Assembly (NCBI GenBank): GCA_964532595.1
Contig: CAZHIQ010000011.1
Span: forward strand, 1-64,000
Source of the DNA: Chryseosolibacter sp964532595
GTDB taxonomy: Bacteria; Bacteroidota; Bacteroidia; Cytophagales; Cyclobacteriaceae
Direction of reading: 5' to 3'
DNA: 64,000 nucleotides
A program made the translations under genes and the position numbers. The notes beneath the pieces are model-generated. The model ran no database searches. It saw only the letters and a program-made list of their open reading frames with translations, and had not been told where the DNA came from. This document shows positions 25,562 to 33,724 of the stretch, one piece after another (positions within the stretch are counted from its first letter, which is position 1; each line of letters begins with the position of its first letter).

Positions 25562-26896
25562 TTACGGAAATTTTCGCACAACAAGTACACGCCGGGTTTT
25601 TTCTGTGACTTTGTATCGCTCGTTTATTCGATGTCCGACCACCCATACGATCTCTCCGGCCGATTCCAGGACGGTGACGTCGGCCTTACTGTTGAACGGC
25701 ATTTTCCGATCTATCAGGAAGTCGCTGAGCTTCTTATCGGCCTGCATACCCAACGGAGTAAAGTAATCGCCCGCCTTCCATGCACGCCACACCAGCGGGT
25801 AGGTTAGCCGGTCAGCATCAAGCTGAGCAATCGTTTCATCATGCTGAAGTATAAAATCCTCTCGCGGCAGCACAGTGGTTTCAAGGGATATACCCGCCTG
25901 TACCGCCCTGGCCTCTTCAGTTTTGAGCTGAACAGGCGAAAACACCTCCCGTTTTTTCGGGGCAACTATATACATCGCCCGGTCGACCACTAGTTCATGG
26001 GTAGGCGATTGAAATCGCTTTCCTGGCTGATGATCTCCGATTATCTGCTTACAGAGGTCGAAGTGAAAGCCGTATGATTTGATGATCTCCCAGAGCAACA
26101 CCGCCGGGAAGGGTGCCCGCCGTATGTTTTCAATAACGATACTAAGGGCACCCGCCGTCTCAAACACCGACTCAGCTCGAAAACCCTCGATATAACTGAG
26201 CGCAAATGCCCGGCCGCCCATCAGGCGTTCATGAGTATCCCGAAAGCTATCCTCAAACGATGGGTTCAGCTCTTGCAAGCGGGGTATCACCTGATGCCGC
26301 ACGAAGTTCCGCGGATAGTCGTCCGTTGCGTTGGTCGCATCCTCGCGCCACCGGATCCCCTCCGCTTCCGCGTATTCCCGGATCGCGTTCCGGGTGGCAA
26401 AAAGAAGGGGACGAATTACGTTTTGCTTCTTCGCGGCAATACCGCGAAACCCATCCACGCCCGTACCCCGTATCAGATTGAGCACGACACTTTCAATAAG
26501 ATCACTGAAATGGTGGGCGGTGGCGATGTAGTCGTATCCGTTCTCGCGAGTAACCTCCTGAAAGAACGCGTAGCGCAGATCGCGCGCCGCCATCTGAATG
26601 GACACGCCTTCCGCCAAAGCCCGGGCCTTGGTATCAACCTTCTTGACAAAGACCGGCACACCGAATTCCTGACAAGCCTCGCTGACAAAGTGTTCATCGC
26701 CGTCCGACTCCTCACCGCGAAGTCCAAAATTGACATGCGCTACTCCTATCCGGAAACCCGCCGTCCGGAGAAGATGAAACATGACCATTGAATCGAGCCC
26801 GCCACTAACAGCTAACAGGATTTTATCTGTAGCTTTGCACAGGTCGTTCTCGCTTATATGGTCCAATACTTGCTTGAGCACCCCCAAATTTATCAC
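25562..26896 (-). CDS. tilS: tRNA(Ile)-lysidine synthase
   Basis: Converts C34 of the CAU-anticodon tRNA-Ile to lysidine; essential for AUA decoding. 444 residues. PP-loop SGGLDS is at 31-36, with RGEESDGDEHFV and ATAHHFSDLIESVVLNLIRGTG following. The C-terminal TilS domain begins near residue 365 (FTPLGMQADKKLSDFL). The start is GTG at 26896, only five bases from the ATG of the divergent gene. A TAAATTTG box covers codons 2-4, so a later start (TTG 26887 or GTG 26881) is possible. Confidence 0.93.
   Translation of the reverse strand: MINLGVLKQVLDHISENDLCKATDKILLAVSGGLDSMVMFHLLRTAGFRIGVAHVNFGLRGEESDGDEHFVSEACQEFGVPVFVKKVDTKARALAEGVSIQMAARDLRYAFFQEVTRENGYDYIATAHHFSDLIESVVLNLIRGTGVDGFRGIAAKKQNVIRPLLFATRNAIREYAEAEGIRWREDATNATDDYPRNFVRHQVIPRLQELNPSFEDSFRDTHERLMGGRAFALSYIEGFRAESVFETAGALSIVIENIRRAPFPAVLLWEIIKSYGFHFDLCKQIIGDHQPGKRFQSPTHELVVDRAMYIVAPKKREVFSPVQLKTEEARAVQAGISLETTVLPREDFILQHDETIAQLDADRLTYPLVWRAWKAGDYFTPLGMQADKKLSDFLIDRKMPFNSKADVTVLESAGEIVWVVGHRINERYKVTEKTRRVLVVRKFP
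26830..26837 (+). promoter_or_regulatory. Promoter -7 box for the OstA-like gene
   Basis: TAGCTTTG on the plus strand, inside the tilS coding region, 65 bases before the ATG at 26902. Since the intergenic space is only five bases, the promoter must lie within tilS. Confidence 0.45.
26885..26892 (-). promoter_or_regulatory. Possible tilS promoter -7 box overlapping its start
   Basis: TAAATTTG on the minus strand covers the first codons annotated for tilS. If it is used, transcription begins near 26879 and the true start codon is further downstream. Confidence 0.3.
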
Positions 26897-26901
26897 TTAG
26901 G

Positions 26902-28476
26902 ATGAACGAAACGTCAATCAACACTATAATTCGCGGGCTACTGGTCATCGCACTTGTACTGGTTGCGTTTTCGGCCGATGCACAGCGACGCGTGCGTCTC
27001 AAGGATGCGGACGAACTGCGGGCTGGAACCCGCGACAACGTTCAATACCAGCGTCTGATTGGCAACGTCGTGTTTACCCACAACGAAACCACGATCTACT
27101 GCGATTCCGCCCACTTTTACAGACGCGAAAACTCACTGGAGGCGTTTGGCAATGTCCGGATCGTAGAAGGAGATTCTATAACGATTACCGGAAACAGACT
27201 GATTTATAGTGGTGATGACAAGGTGGCGAAACTCAGGCGAAACGTGGTGTTCACCAAACTGGCAACCGCAACGCTGTATACCAATTACCTTGACTATACG
27301 CGTCCTACCAACATAGCGTATTACTACAATGGAGGGCGACTGGTGGACAGCATCAACGTACTGACCAGCCGCAAAGGCCACTACAATGCCAACAACAACC
27401 TGGCTTCGTTCCGTGAAAATGTCGTCGTGACAAACCCCGATTACACAATGTATGCCGACAGCCTCCAATACAACTCGCGAACGAAGGAAATCTACTTTGT
27501 GACGGAGACGACTGTTATTAACAAAGACAGCAGTAGAGCCGTATATCAGGGCGGTGTATACAACACCATATCGAAGACATCCGACTTGTACGAGGGCGTG
27601 GGTGAATCGGGCGATTATACTATTTCGGGCGACAGCTATGACCTCGATGCCATCCGAAACGTGGGACGCGTTCGCGGCAATGTAGTTATGGCCTCGAAAA
27701 AAGAAAACCTTATCATCTACGGTCAAGCTTCCGATTTCTACCGCGCTGAAGGAATTACTAAAGTGTATGACAAAGCCTTCGTTACAAAACTGACCGACGA
27801 CAGCGACAGCCTCTTCATCACCGCCGATACTCTCGTTTCCATCGACAGTGACGACCCTGCGAAAAAACGAATTCTCGCCTATCACAACGTCAAAATATAC
27901 AAACGCGACCTTCAAGGCGTAGCCGACTCACTCGTCTATCAGGCAGCTGATTCTACTATCTACTTTTACAAAGATCCCGTACTCTGGACGCAAGGCAACC
28001 AAATGACCGCCGACTCGGTGAGCATGCTTATCGAGAATAATACCATCAGCAAGATGTATTTGATCGATAACGCCTTCGTCATTTCTCAGGACACGTTGAA
28101 AAACTTCAATCAGATCAAGGGTCGGACGATGACGGCGGAATTCGCCAACAGTCAATTGCATCGCGTTTACGTTGAAGGAAACGGGGAGAGCCTGTACTTC
28201 GCTCTCGATGAGAATGACATGTCGTTTATGGGCATGAACCGGATTGTCTGCAGCAGCATTACTATCCGGTTTCTCGATGGCAAAGTCAACAACCTCAGCT
28301 TTTATGTTAGTCCCGAAGCACGGTTTATCCCTCCCCATGAGTTGAAAAAGGAGGAAATGCGTTTGAGAGGGTTCCAGTGGAAAGGCGATCGCAGGCCTGA
28401 CCGGAGCCAGGTGGTAAGAGGCCCTATCCTGCCAATCGCCCCACCCCCTACCGCGGATGCTGAATCGGGAGAGTAG
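26902..28476 (+). CDS. OstA/LptA-like envelope protein
   Basis: 524 residues with a signal peptide (RGLLVIALVLVAFSADAQ). The mature part has repeated beta-strand motifs such as GNVVFTHNETTIYCDSAHFY, GNVRIVEGDSITITG and NVVMASKKENLIIYG, typical of the OstA (organic solvent tolerance, LptA) beta-jellyroll. Family members move LPS or lipooligosaccharide across the periplasm; this long multi-repeat form is common in Bacteroidota. The C-terminal 40 residues are basic, proline-rich and probably disordered. It shares a five-base divergent junction with tilS. Confidence 0.85.
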   Translation: MNETSINTIIRGLLVIALVLVAFSADAQRRVRLKDADELRAGTRDNVQYQRLIGNVVFTHNETTIYCDSAHFYRRENSLEAFGNVRIVEGDSITITGNRLIYSGDDKVAKLRRNVVFTKLATATLYTNYLDYTRPTNIAYYYNGGRLVDSINVLTSRKGHYNANNNLASFRENVVVTNPDYTMYADSLQYNSRTKEIYFVTETTVINKDSSRAVYQGGVYNTISKTSDLYEGVGESGDYTISGDSYDLDAIRNVGRVRGNVVMASKKENLIIYGQASDFYRAEGITKVYDKAFVTKLTDDSDSLFITADTLVSIDSDDPAKKRILAYHNVKIYKRDLQGVADSLVYQAADSTIYFYKDPVLWTQGNQMTADSVSMLIENNTISKMYLIDNAFVISQDTLKNFNQIKGRTMTAEFANSQLHRVYVEGNGESLYFALDENDMSFMGMNRIVCSSITIRFLDGKVNNLSFYVSPEARFIPPHELKKEEMRLRGFQWKGDRRPDRSQVVRGPILPIAPPPTADAESGE

Positions 28477-28480
28477 TGCA

Positions 28481-28508
28481 CAAAAAAAGACCGCCCTTTC
28501 GGACGGCC
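28481..28508 (-). terminator. Terminator, mainly for the minus strand
   Basis: Minus strand GGCCGTCC-gaaa-GGGCGGTC (two G-U pairs) followed by TTTTTTTG. It ends the outer membrane protein gene at 28534. The plus orientation has a weaker T tract but may also stop the OstA transcript. Confidence 0.75.
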
Positions 28509-28533
28509 TTCTTAAAGCAATCTAAGACTAGAA

Positions 28534-29091
28534 TTAACGACGTCCGCCGCCGATAAAGCCACCCAGGCGCACGCCAAGATAGCTATTCTTCACTCCGCTG
28601 GTCTCCGGTACGATGTTGTAGTCAAGCGAGAACTGGAAGTGACCTGCATCAAATCCGACACGGGGATAAAAGCCGAGCTTGCTGGTGGCTGCTTCGCTGA
28701 TATCTCCTCCGGACTGGTTTGCCTCAATGCTAACTGCAGCGAGGGAGTAAATCCCGAGGCCCAGGCCTGCGAAAGGACGGAAATTGTTGTTATTGAAATA
28801 ATACTGACCGTTGACTGTGTAAGAGCTCAACGCAGCGACGTCTAGTTCTGCTGATTGTTCATCAGCGAAACCGCGGGCAATTACTGCCCCCTCAATGCGA
28901 AGGTTAGCCAGAATCTGATCACTAACCCGGTATCCAGGCTCGATGTAATACAGGATCCCGGCTTTGGCACCTTTTCCGCTGGGGCTGGCATAACCAAGAC
29001 CAAGACCGACGCGGAAGGGATTAAACTCCTGCGCAAACGCTCCGACCGCCGTGGCGGCGATGACAAAACAAACGATTGCAATTCTTTTCAT
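28534..29091 (-). CDS. Outer membrane beta-barrel protein
   Basis: 185 residues. Signal peptide MKRIAIVCFVIAATAVGAFAQ, then eight or so amphipathic strands (FRVGLGLGYASP, ILANLRIEGAVIA, FRPFAGLGLGIYSLAAV, KLGFYPRVGFDAG, SYLGVRLGGFIGGG), the layout of the OmpW/OmpX-like outer membrane beta-barrel superfamily. Function unknown. Monocistronic with its own terminator. The ATG at 29091 is the first possible. Confidence 0.83.
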   Translation of the reverse strand: MKRIAIVCFVIAATAVGAFAQEFNPFRVGLGLGYASPSGKGAKAGILYYIEPGYRVSDQILANLRIEGAVIARGFADEQSAELDVAALSSYTVNGQYYFNNNNFRPFAGLGLGIYSLAAVSIEANQSGGDISEAATSKLGFYPRVGFDAGHFQFSLDYNIVPETSGVKNSYLGVRLGGFIGGGRR

Positions 29092-29387
29092 AAAAAATTG
29101 GGGTTTAAAAAGTTTGGGTTTAAAACGGCAGTAAAGCTGCTCTAACTGCTGCTACCAAACAAGCGCAAAACAACCAAAACCTTACCTGACCCCGAAAATC
29201 GCTTTAATATCGACGGATAAGGCATTTTGCCGCCTGATATCCGGTAACAGGATTTCTACCGCCCGAAAAAGAAAATCACCGGCAACGTGGTATTGTCACC
29301 AGAATTGTATCCGGAACGGAAAAAAATTGCCAGGAACTATGAGAAGCGGCAAAAAAGCTTAAATTTTGTAGCTCACTCGAACGCGCT
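29092..29387. other. Divergent intergenic region
   Basis: 296 bases between two divergent genes. No ORF with coding character is seen. TAAATTTTG at 29360-29368 resembles a -7 box but has one extra base. The minus-side promoter was not found. Confidence 0.4.
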
Positions 29388-30092
29388 ATGCGGTATCTCC
29401 TCTGGTTGGCATCGGTTCTGATTGCAGGCTACGACCTGTCAGCTCAATCCTTTGAGCTCGGAGCAACGCAGGAGGTTTATAAAGGCAAGATCGGGGAAAC
29501 AGTCCGGGTTCCGCTAAAACTGACCAACCGCACCGGCGAACCGCTCTCCCTCATTATCAAGAAGGTTTCTTCCAACCTGGGCAGCACGCAAAAAGACATG
29601 TTATGCCCTGATAATGATTGTTTTACGACCCCTTCTGACGGGCTGGTGGTCAGACTTGGCCCGGAACAATCCCTTGAAACGGTTGCCGTCGCCCTGGAAG
29701 CGGGGTTGGCGAGCGGCATCAGTTCAGTAAAATATATCATCTATAACCGCTCCAGTCCAGGCGAGGCGGTCGAGCTGGATCTCAATTTTTCCGTGGAGGA
29801 ATGGTCGGCGATTCAAGATATCCTCACGCATCCTGGGATTGTCCTTCACGACGTATATCCCAACCCGGTTACCGACCACGCCTTCGTGAAATACGACCTG
29901 ATCAATCCCCAGCTTGAAGCCAAGATTGTCATTCACAACATCCTGGGCAATACAATCGACGAATACCTGCTTCCGGAGGGTGAGAGCGTCGTCAAAATCA
30001 GGACGGACGCCCTTTCGGCCGGCATCTACTTTTATACACTTTATCTTGACAATGAGGGCATTATGACCCGAAAACTTATTGTCAGGAAATAA
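29388..30092 (+). CDS. Secreted protein with C-terminal T9SS sorting domain
   Basis: 234 residues. Signal peptide to about residue 20 (LSAQ). The middle part has an immunoglobulin-like beta pattern (VRVPLKLTNRTGEPLSL). The last 80 residues are a type A sorting domain: DVYPNPVTDHAFVKYDL, then NILGNTIDEY, LSAGIYFYTLYLDNEG and the closing MTRKLIVRK. Such domains direct export through the type IX secretion system. Two cysteines (CPDNDC) may form a disulphide. The actual role is unknown. Stands alone, 84 bases before the bamD start. Confidence 0.88.
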   Translation: MRYLLWLASVLIAGYDLSAQSFELGATQEVYKGKIGETVRVPLKLTNRTGEPLSLIIKKVSSNLGSTQKDMLCPDNDCFTTPSDGLVVRLGPEQSLETVAVALEAGLASGISSVKYIIYNRSSPGEAVELDLNFSVEEWSAIQDILTHPGIVLHDVYPNPVTDHAFVKYDLINPQLEAKIVIHNILGNTIDEYLLPEGESVVKIRTDALSAGIYFYTLYLDNEGIMTRKLIVRK

Positions 30093-30161
30093 TTGGGTTA
30101 TTTTGCGCGCAATCTATCATAGACGGCTGCCGATTCCGTTTTACTGTTGCAGACGATGTGT

Positions 30162-30169
30162 TATATTTG
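30162..30169 (+). promoter_or_regulatory. Promoter -7 box for bamD
   Basis: TATATTTG matches TAnnTTTG. The ATG at 30177 lies 8 bases after the box, where transcription is expected to begin, so a leaderless or near-leaderless mRNA is predicted. The nearest TTG (30147) is 12 bases away, shorter than consensus. Confidence 0.5.
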
Positions 30170-30176
30170 CGGGCTT

Positions 30177-30989
30177 ATGCGGAGACTATCAGCACCTGTT
30201 TCGTTAATTCTCCTGCTGCTTGTCGTTACGGCGTGTAGCAAGTTTAGAAAAATCGAAAAAAGCCAGGACTGGCGTGTCAAGTACGAGGCGGGAATCAATT
30301 ACTACAACAAGGAAGACTATTACCGGGCTTCTGTGTTGTTTGAGCAGATTTTGCCTATCGTTCGCGGCTTGCCGGAAGGGGAAAAGGTTCAGTTCTACCT
30401 GGCGTACTGCCAGTTTCATGACAAACTTTATCTCTTGGCCTCCGAGCAGTTCAAGACGTTTTATGAGACGTATGGACGCAGTGAACTGGCGGAGGAGGCC
30501 CGCTTTATGCGTGCCTATTCGCTATATCGCTCCTCGCCAAATCCCAACCTCGACCAGACTTCGAGCGTGGATGCCATGGCAGCTATGCAGCAGTTCATAA
30601 ACCGGTATCCGAACAGCAAATTCAGAGACCGGGCGGTTGAAGTGATCGAGACTGCCCAGCACAAATTGGAGAAGAAGGGTTTTGAGAATGCACGCCAATA
30701 CTACAAGATGCGTCTTTACAAGGCAGCTGTAGTGGCGCTCAACAACTTCAAACAGAATTTTCCTGATTCGAAATACGTTGAAGAAGCATATTATCTGGCA
30801 GTTGTTTCGCAGTTTCGGCTCGCAGAACAAAGTTTGCGCTCCTTACAGGCGGAACGGTACCAGGCTGTCGTCGATCAATATTTGGAATTCCTCGAGCGTT
30901 ATCCGGACAGCAGTTTCCTGAAAGACGCCGAGAAACTCTATGCGGAGAGCCTGGAGAAAGTCAATTCATTTAAAGTAGCAAAATCTTAG
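30177..30989 (+). CDS. bamD: Outer membrane assembly lipoprotein BamD
   Basis: Lipoprotein of the BAM complex that inserts barrel proteins; 270 residues. The signal ends with a lipobox (LLVVTAC, Cys at about residue 21). TPR helices follow (YNKEDYYRASVLFEQIL, FYLAYCQFHDKLYLLASEQFKTF, NRYPNSKFRDRAVEVIE). The ATG at 30177 is chosen because the longer frame places two cysteines and a Gly before the signal. First gene of bamD-rpoZ-coaBC-porD-Sm-recN. Confidence 0.93.
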   Translation: MRRLSAPVSLILLLLVVTACSKFRKIEKSQDWRVKYEAGINYYNKEDYYRASVLFEQILPIVRGLPEGEKVQFYLAYCQFHDKLYLLASEQFKTFYETYGRSELAEEARFMRAYSLYRSSPNPNLDQTSSVDAMAAMQQFINRYPNSKFRDRAVEVIETAQHKLEKKGFENARQYYKMRLYKAAVVALNNFKQNFPDSKYVEEAYYLAVVSQFRLAEQSLRSLQAERYQAVVDQYLEFLERYPDSSFLKDAEKLYAESLEKVNSFKVAKS

Positions 30990-30994
30990 AAACC

Positions 30995-31315
30995 ATGGCA
31001 GTACAATCATCTGTAATCACACGCGACCTCGATAAAATAGCTGCTCCCACCGGGAATATTTATCAGTCGGTTGTCGTAATCGGTAAGCGTGCCCGGCAGA
31101 TTTCAACCAATCTTAAAGAAGAGTTGAACAACAAACTTGCTGAGTTTGCCACGACCGTCGATAACCTGGAAGAGGTGTTCGAAAACCGGGAACAGATCGA
31201 AATCTCGAGATTTTATGAAAGGTTGCCTAAACCGACAACGACAGCTACGGAGGAATTCCTGGAAGGAAAACTGAACTTCAGAATGCGCTCCGAGCTTGAC
31301 GAAACGCTTGAGTAA
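30995..31315 (+). CDS. rpoZ: RNA polymerase omega subunit family protein
   Basis: 106 residues. The segment NIYQSVVVIGKRARQISTNLKEEL matches the omega core (conserved Arg-Ala-Arg-Gln-Ile) and the C-terminal half is Bacteroidota-specific. Omega aids assembly of beta-prime into RNA polymerase. Begins 5 bases after bamD, an order seen widely in Bacteroidota. Confidence 0.85.
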   Translation: MAVQSSVITRDLDKIAAPTGNIYQSVVVIGKRARQISTNLKEELNNKLAEFATTVDNLEEVFENREQIEISRFYERLPKPTTTATEEFLEGKLNFRMRSELDETLE

Positions 31316-31367
31316 TCACGCCGTCTGGCGACTGCCGGACAGCACCATTCGATAACTTTTCAGAAAG

Positions 31368-32567
31368 GTGCTTGAAAACAAGAAAATAGTGGTCGGTGTT
31401 ACCGGCAGCATCGCGGCGTATAAATCGGCGATGCTGGTGCGGCTCCTCGTGAAGGCAGGTGCCCAGGTGCGCGTGGTAATGACTTCCGATGCCCATGCTT
31501 TTATTACTCCCCTGACTTTGTCCACTCTGTCCAGAGAGCCTGTTTGGACAGACTTCGTCAGGGACGAATCCGGTCAGTGGAACAACCACGTTGAGTTGGG
31601 TTTGTGGGGTGATGCTTTGGTGATTGCACCCGCCACCGCGAATACGATCGCAAAAATGGCGCACGGCCTCTGTGACAACCTTCTCATGGCCGTCTATCTC
31701 TCTGCGCGATGTCCGGTATTTGTCGCTCCGGCGATGGATCTCGACATGTTGCAACATCCTTCCACCACAAAAAACATCGAAGCCCTTCGCTCCTACGGCA
31801 ACAGGATAATTGATCCCGGATACGGAGATCTTGCAAGCGGGCTCACCGGCACAGGCCGAATGGCCGAACCCGAGGAGATCGTTGGCGAGCTATCGTCATT
31901 CTTCCGCAGAAGTCAGCGTTTGTCGGGTAAGAGGGCCCTCGTAACTGCAGGGCCTACAAGGGAGGCGATCGACCCCGTCCGTTTTATCAGCAATCACTCC
32001 AGCGGTAAAATGGGGTATGCTGTGGCAGAAGCGCTGGCTGCAGCGGGCGCCGAGGTCGTCCTGGTCAGCGGTCCCACGGAACAGCGCATACACCACCCGT
32101 TAGTAAAGGTAGTCCCCGTTGTCACGGCACGCGAAATGCTCGAGGCCAGTGAGCGGGAATTTGAAAACACTGACATCGCCGTCCTTTCCGCCGCTGTAGC
32201 CGACTACCGGCCCACACATACCGCCACCCAAAAAATCAAGAAATCGGGAGAGTCCCAGACTCTGTCCCTGACGCGAACTGACGACATCGCCGCCACACTT
32301 GGCAAAAGAAAGCGAAATGGCCAGGTAGTGGTGGGATTTGCCCTTGAGACCGACAACGAAGAATCTAACGCCCTCGCAAAGTTAAGGGCGAAGAATTTCG
32401 ATCTTATTGTCCTGAATTCGCTAAGAGACGAGGGGGCCGGCTTTGGCTACGATACAAATAAGATCACCCTCTTTGATGGCGAGAAGAAGTCCACCTTTCC
32501 GCTGCAATCGAAGAAACAGGTGGCGTATGATATTGTCGACGCGATAATTGAACGGAATCATGCGTAA
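31368..32567 (+). CDS. coaBC: Bifunctional phosphopantothenoylcysteine decarboxylase/phosphopantothenate-cysteine ligase
   Basis: Two steps of coenzyme A synthesis; 399 residues. The N-terminal CoaC flavodoxin-like half has VGVTGSIAAYKS, the catalytic His region WNNHVELG, APATANTIAKMA and APAMDLDML. The CoaB half has ALVTAGPTREAIDPVRFISN and HSSGKMGYAVAEAL, plus DIAVLSAAVADYRP. The start is GTG at 31368, 52 bases after rpoZ. The stop overlaps porD. Confidence 0.95.
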   Translation: MLENKKIVVGVTGSIAAYKSAMLVRLLVKAGAQVRVVMTSDAHAFITPLTLSTLSREPVWTDFVRDESGQWNNHVELGLWGDALVIAPATANTIAKMAHGLCDNLLMAVYLSARCPVFVAPAMDLDMLQHPSTTKNIEALRSYGNRIIDPGYGDLASGLTGTGRMAEPEEIVGELSSFFRRSQRLSGKRALVTAGPTREAIDPVRFISNHSSGKMGYAVAEALAAAGAEVVLVSGPTEQRIHHPLVKVVPVVTAREMLEASEREFENTDIAVLSAAVADYRPTHTATQKIKKSGESQTLSLTRTDDIAATLGKRKRNGQVVVGFALETDNEESNALAKLRAKNFDLIVLNSLRDEGAGFGYDTNKITLFDGEKKSTFPLQSKKQVAYDIVDAIIERNHA

Positions 32568-33453
32568 CGTAGCCCTGTTCCTTTTCTTATCGTTGCCATT
32601 CACGGCCTGGTGTCAGGAATTGAATTGTTCGGTCGCCATTAACGCATCGCAGGTGCAAACCTCTGAACGCGCCATTTTCGATGACCTCAAGAACGCCATC
32701 GAGCAGTTTATGAACACCCGGAAGTGGACCAACGATGTCTACAAGCAACATGAGAAGATCGCTTGCAACCTCCTGATTACTATCACCCGGATGCCAAGTA
32801 TCGGTACCTTCACCGCGTCGGTCCAGATTCAGTCAGCACGCCCCGTGTTTAACAGCACTTATACAAGTTTGCTGCTGAACTTCGCTGACCGGGACTGGGA
32901 ATTCGACTATGTAGAGGCAATGCCTCTGGAGTACAACGACAATACCTTTACTAATAACCTGACCTCGATGCTGGCGTTCTACGCCTATCTGATCATTGGC
33001 TTCGATCATGACTCATTCAGCGAACTTGGAGGAACTCCGTACTTTCAACGCGCGATGCAAGTGGTCAACAACGCCCAGCAGTCCGGTCACGCAGGGTGGC
33101 AAGCGCTCGGCAGCAATAGAAACCGCTACTGGATCATCGAGAACCTCATCAATCAACAAATGGTGGGCATCCGGCGCGCGATTTATCAGTATCATCGCCA
33201 TGGCCTCGATATGTTCCAGTCGAATCCCGATGAGGGCCGCCAGAAGATTCTCGACGGACTAAAAGAAATCAAGAAAGTTCGCGATATCAATCCGAGTGCG
33301 ATCCTGGTTGTCAGTTTCTTCGATGCAAAAGGAAAGGAACTTGCAGACATCTTTTCCGACGGCAACATCCAGATCCGCCGCCAGGCGTACGATATTGTAA
33401 CGGCCATCGATCCCTCTAACCGGTCGATGTACGACAAAATCATTGCCAATTAG
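32560..33453 (+). CDS. porD: DUF4835/PorD-family periplasmic protein
   Basis: 297 residues. Signal peptide MRNVALFLFLSLPFTAWCQ, then the DUF4835 pattern: ELNCSVAINASQVQ, the conserved FNSTYTSLLLNFADRDWEFDY in outline, and AYDIVTAIDPSNRSMYDKI at the end. As I recall, DUF4835 proteins are annotated as PorD, a type IX secretion accessory factor. Its position after coaBC, overlapping by eight bases, and the T9SS cargo gene nearby agree. Direct function is not established by sequence. Confidence 0.85.
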   Translation: MRNVALFLFLSLPFTAWCQELNCSVAINASQVQTSERAIFDDLKNAIEQFMNTRKWTNDVYKQHEKIACNLLITITRMPSIGTFTASVQIQSARPVFNSTYTSLLLNFADRDWEFDYVEAMPLEYNDNTFTNNLTSMLAFYAYLIIGFDHDSFSELGGTPYFQRAMQVVNNAQQSGHAGWQALGSNRNRYWIIENLINQQMVGIRRAIYQYHRHGLDMFQSNPDEGRQKILDGLKEIKKVRDINPSAILVVSFFDAKGKELADIFSDGNIQIRRQAYDIVTAIDPSNRSMYDKIIAN

Positions 33454-33499
33454 CCGCGCGCCTGTGCGCTCTGCTATCGATACCCAAACATTCAGCGTT

Positions 33500-33724
33500 A
33501 TGGCCACACGCCAGTTAAGACTGACTACCCTACAAGAGATACGTGAAAAACTCGGCGCACATACAGGAAAAAAAATTAATATTGTTCTTCGTGACCGAAC
33601 CGTATTTTACGGGAAACTGAAGGAAATCCAGGCAACGCATCTTGAGTTTGTGAACCTGAGAAACCGCAGTGAAAAACTTCCGTTGGATACGATCAGTGAA
33701 GTTTACCTCGATTCGAACCAGTAA
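33500..33724 (+). CDS. Sm/Hfq-fold-like small protein, 74 residues
   Basis: An N-terminal helix (MATRQLRLTTLQEIREKLGAH) precedes five short strands: KINIVLRDRTVFYGKLKEI, then ATHLEFVNLRN, KLPLDTISEVYLD. This is the order of Sm1 (V.V.L..G..f.G.L...D.hmNL) and a short Sm2 segment, as in LSm and Hfq. The usual Gly after L-R-D is Arg here. ATG 33500 was chosen over an upstream in-frame start in the porD tail. The stop overlaps the recN start (TAATG). Function not known; RNA binding is inference. Confidence 0.75.
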   Translation: MATRQLRLTTLQEIREKLGAHTGKKINIVLRDRTVFYGKLKEIQATHLEFVNLRNRSEKLPLDTISEVYLDSNQ

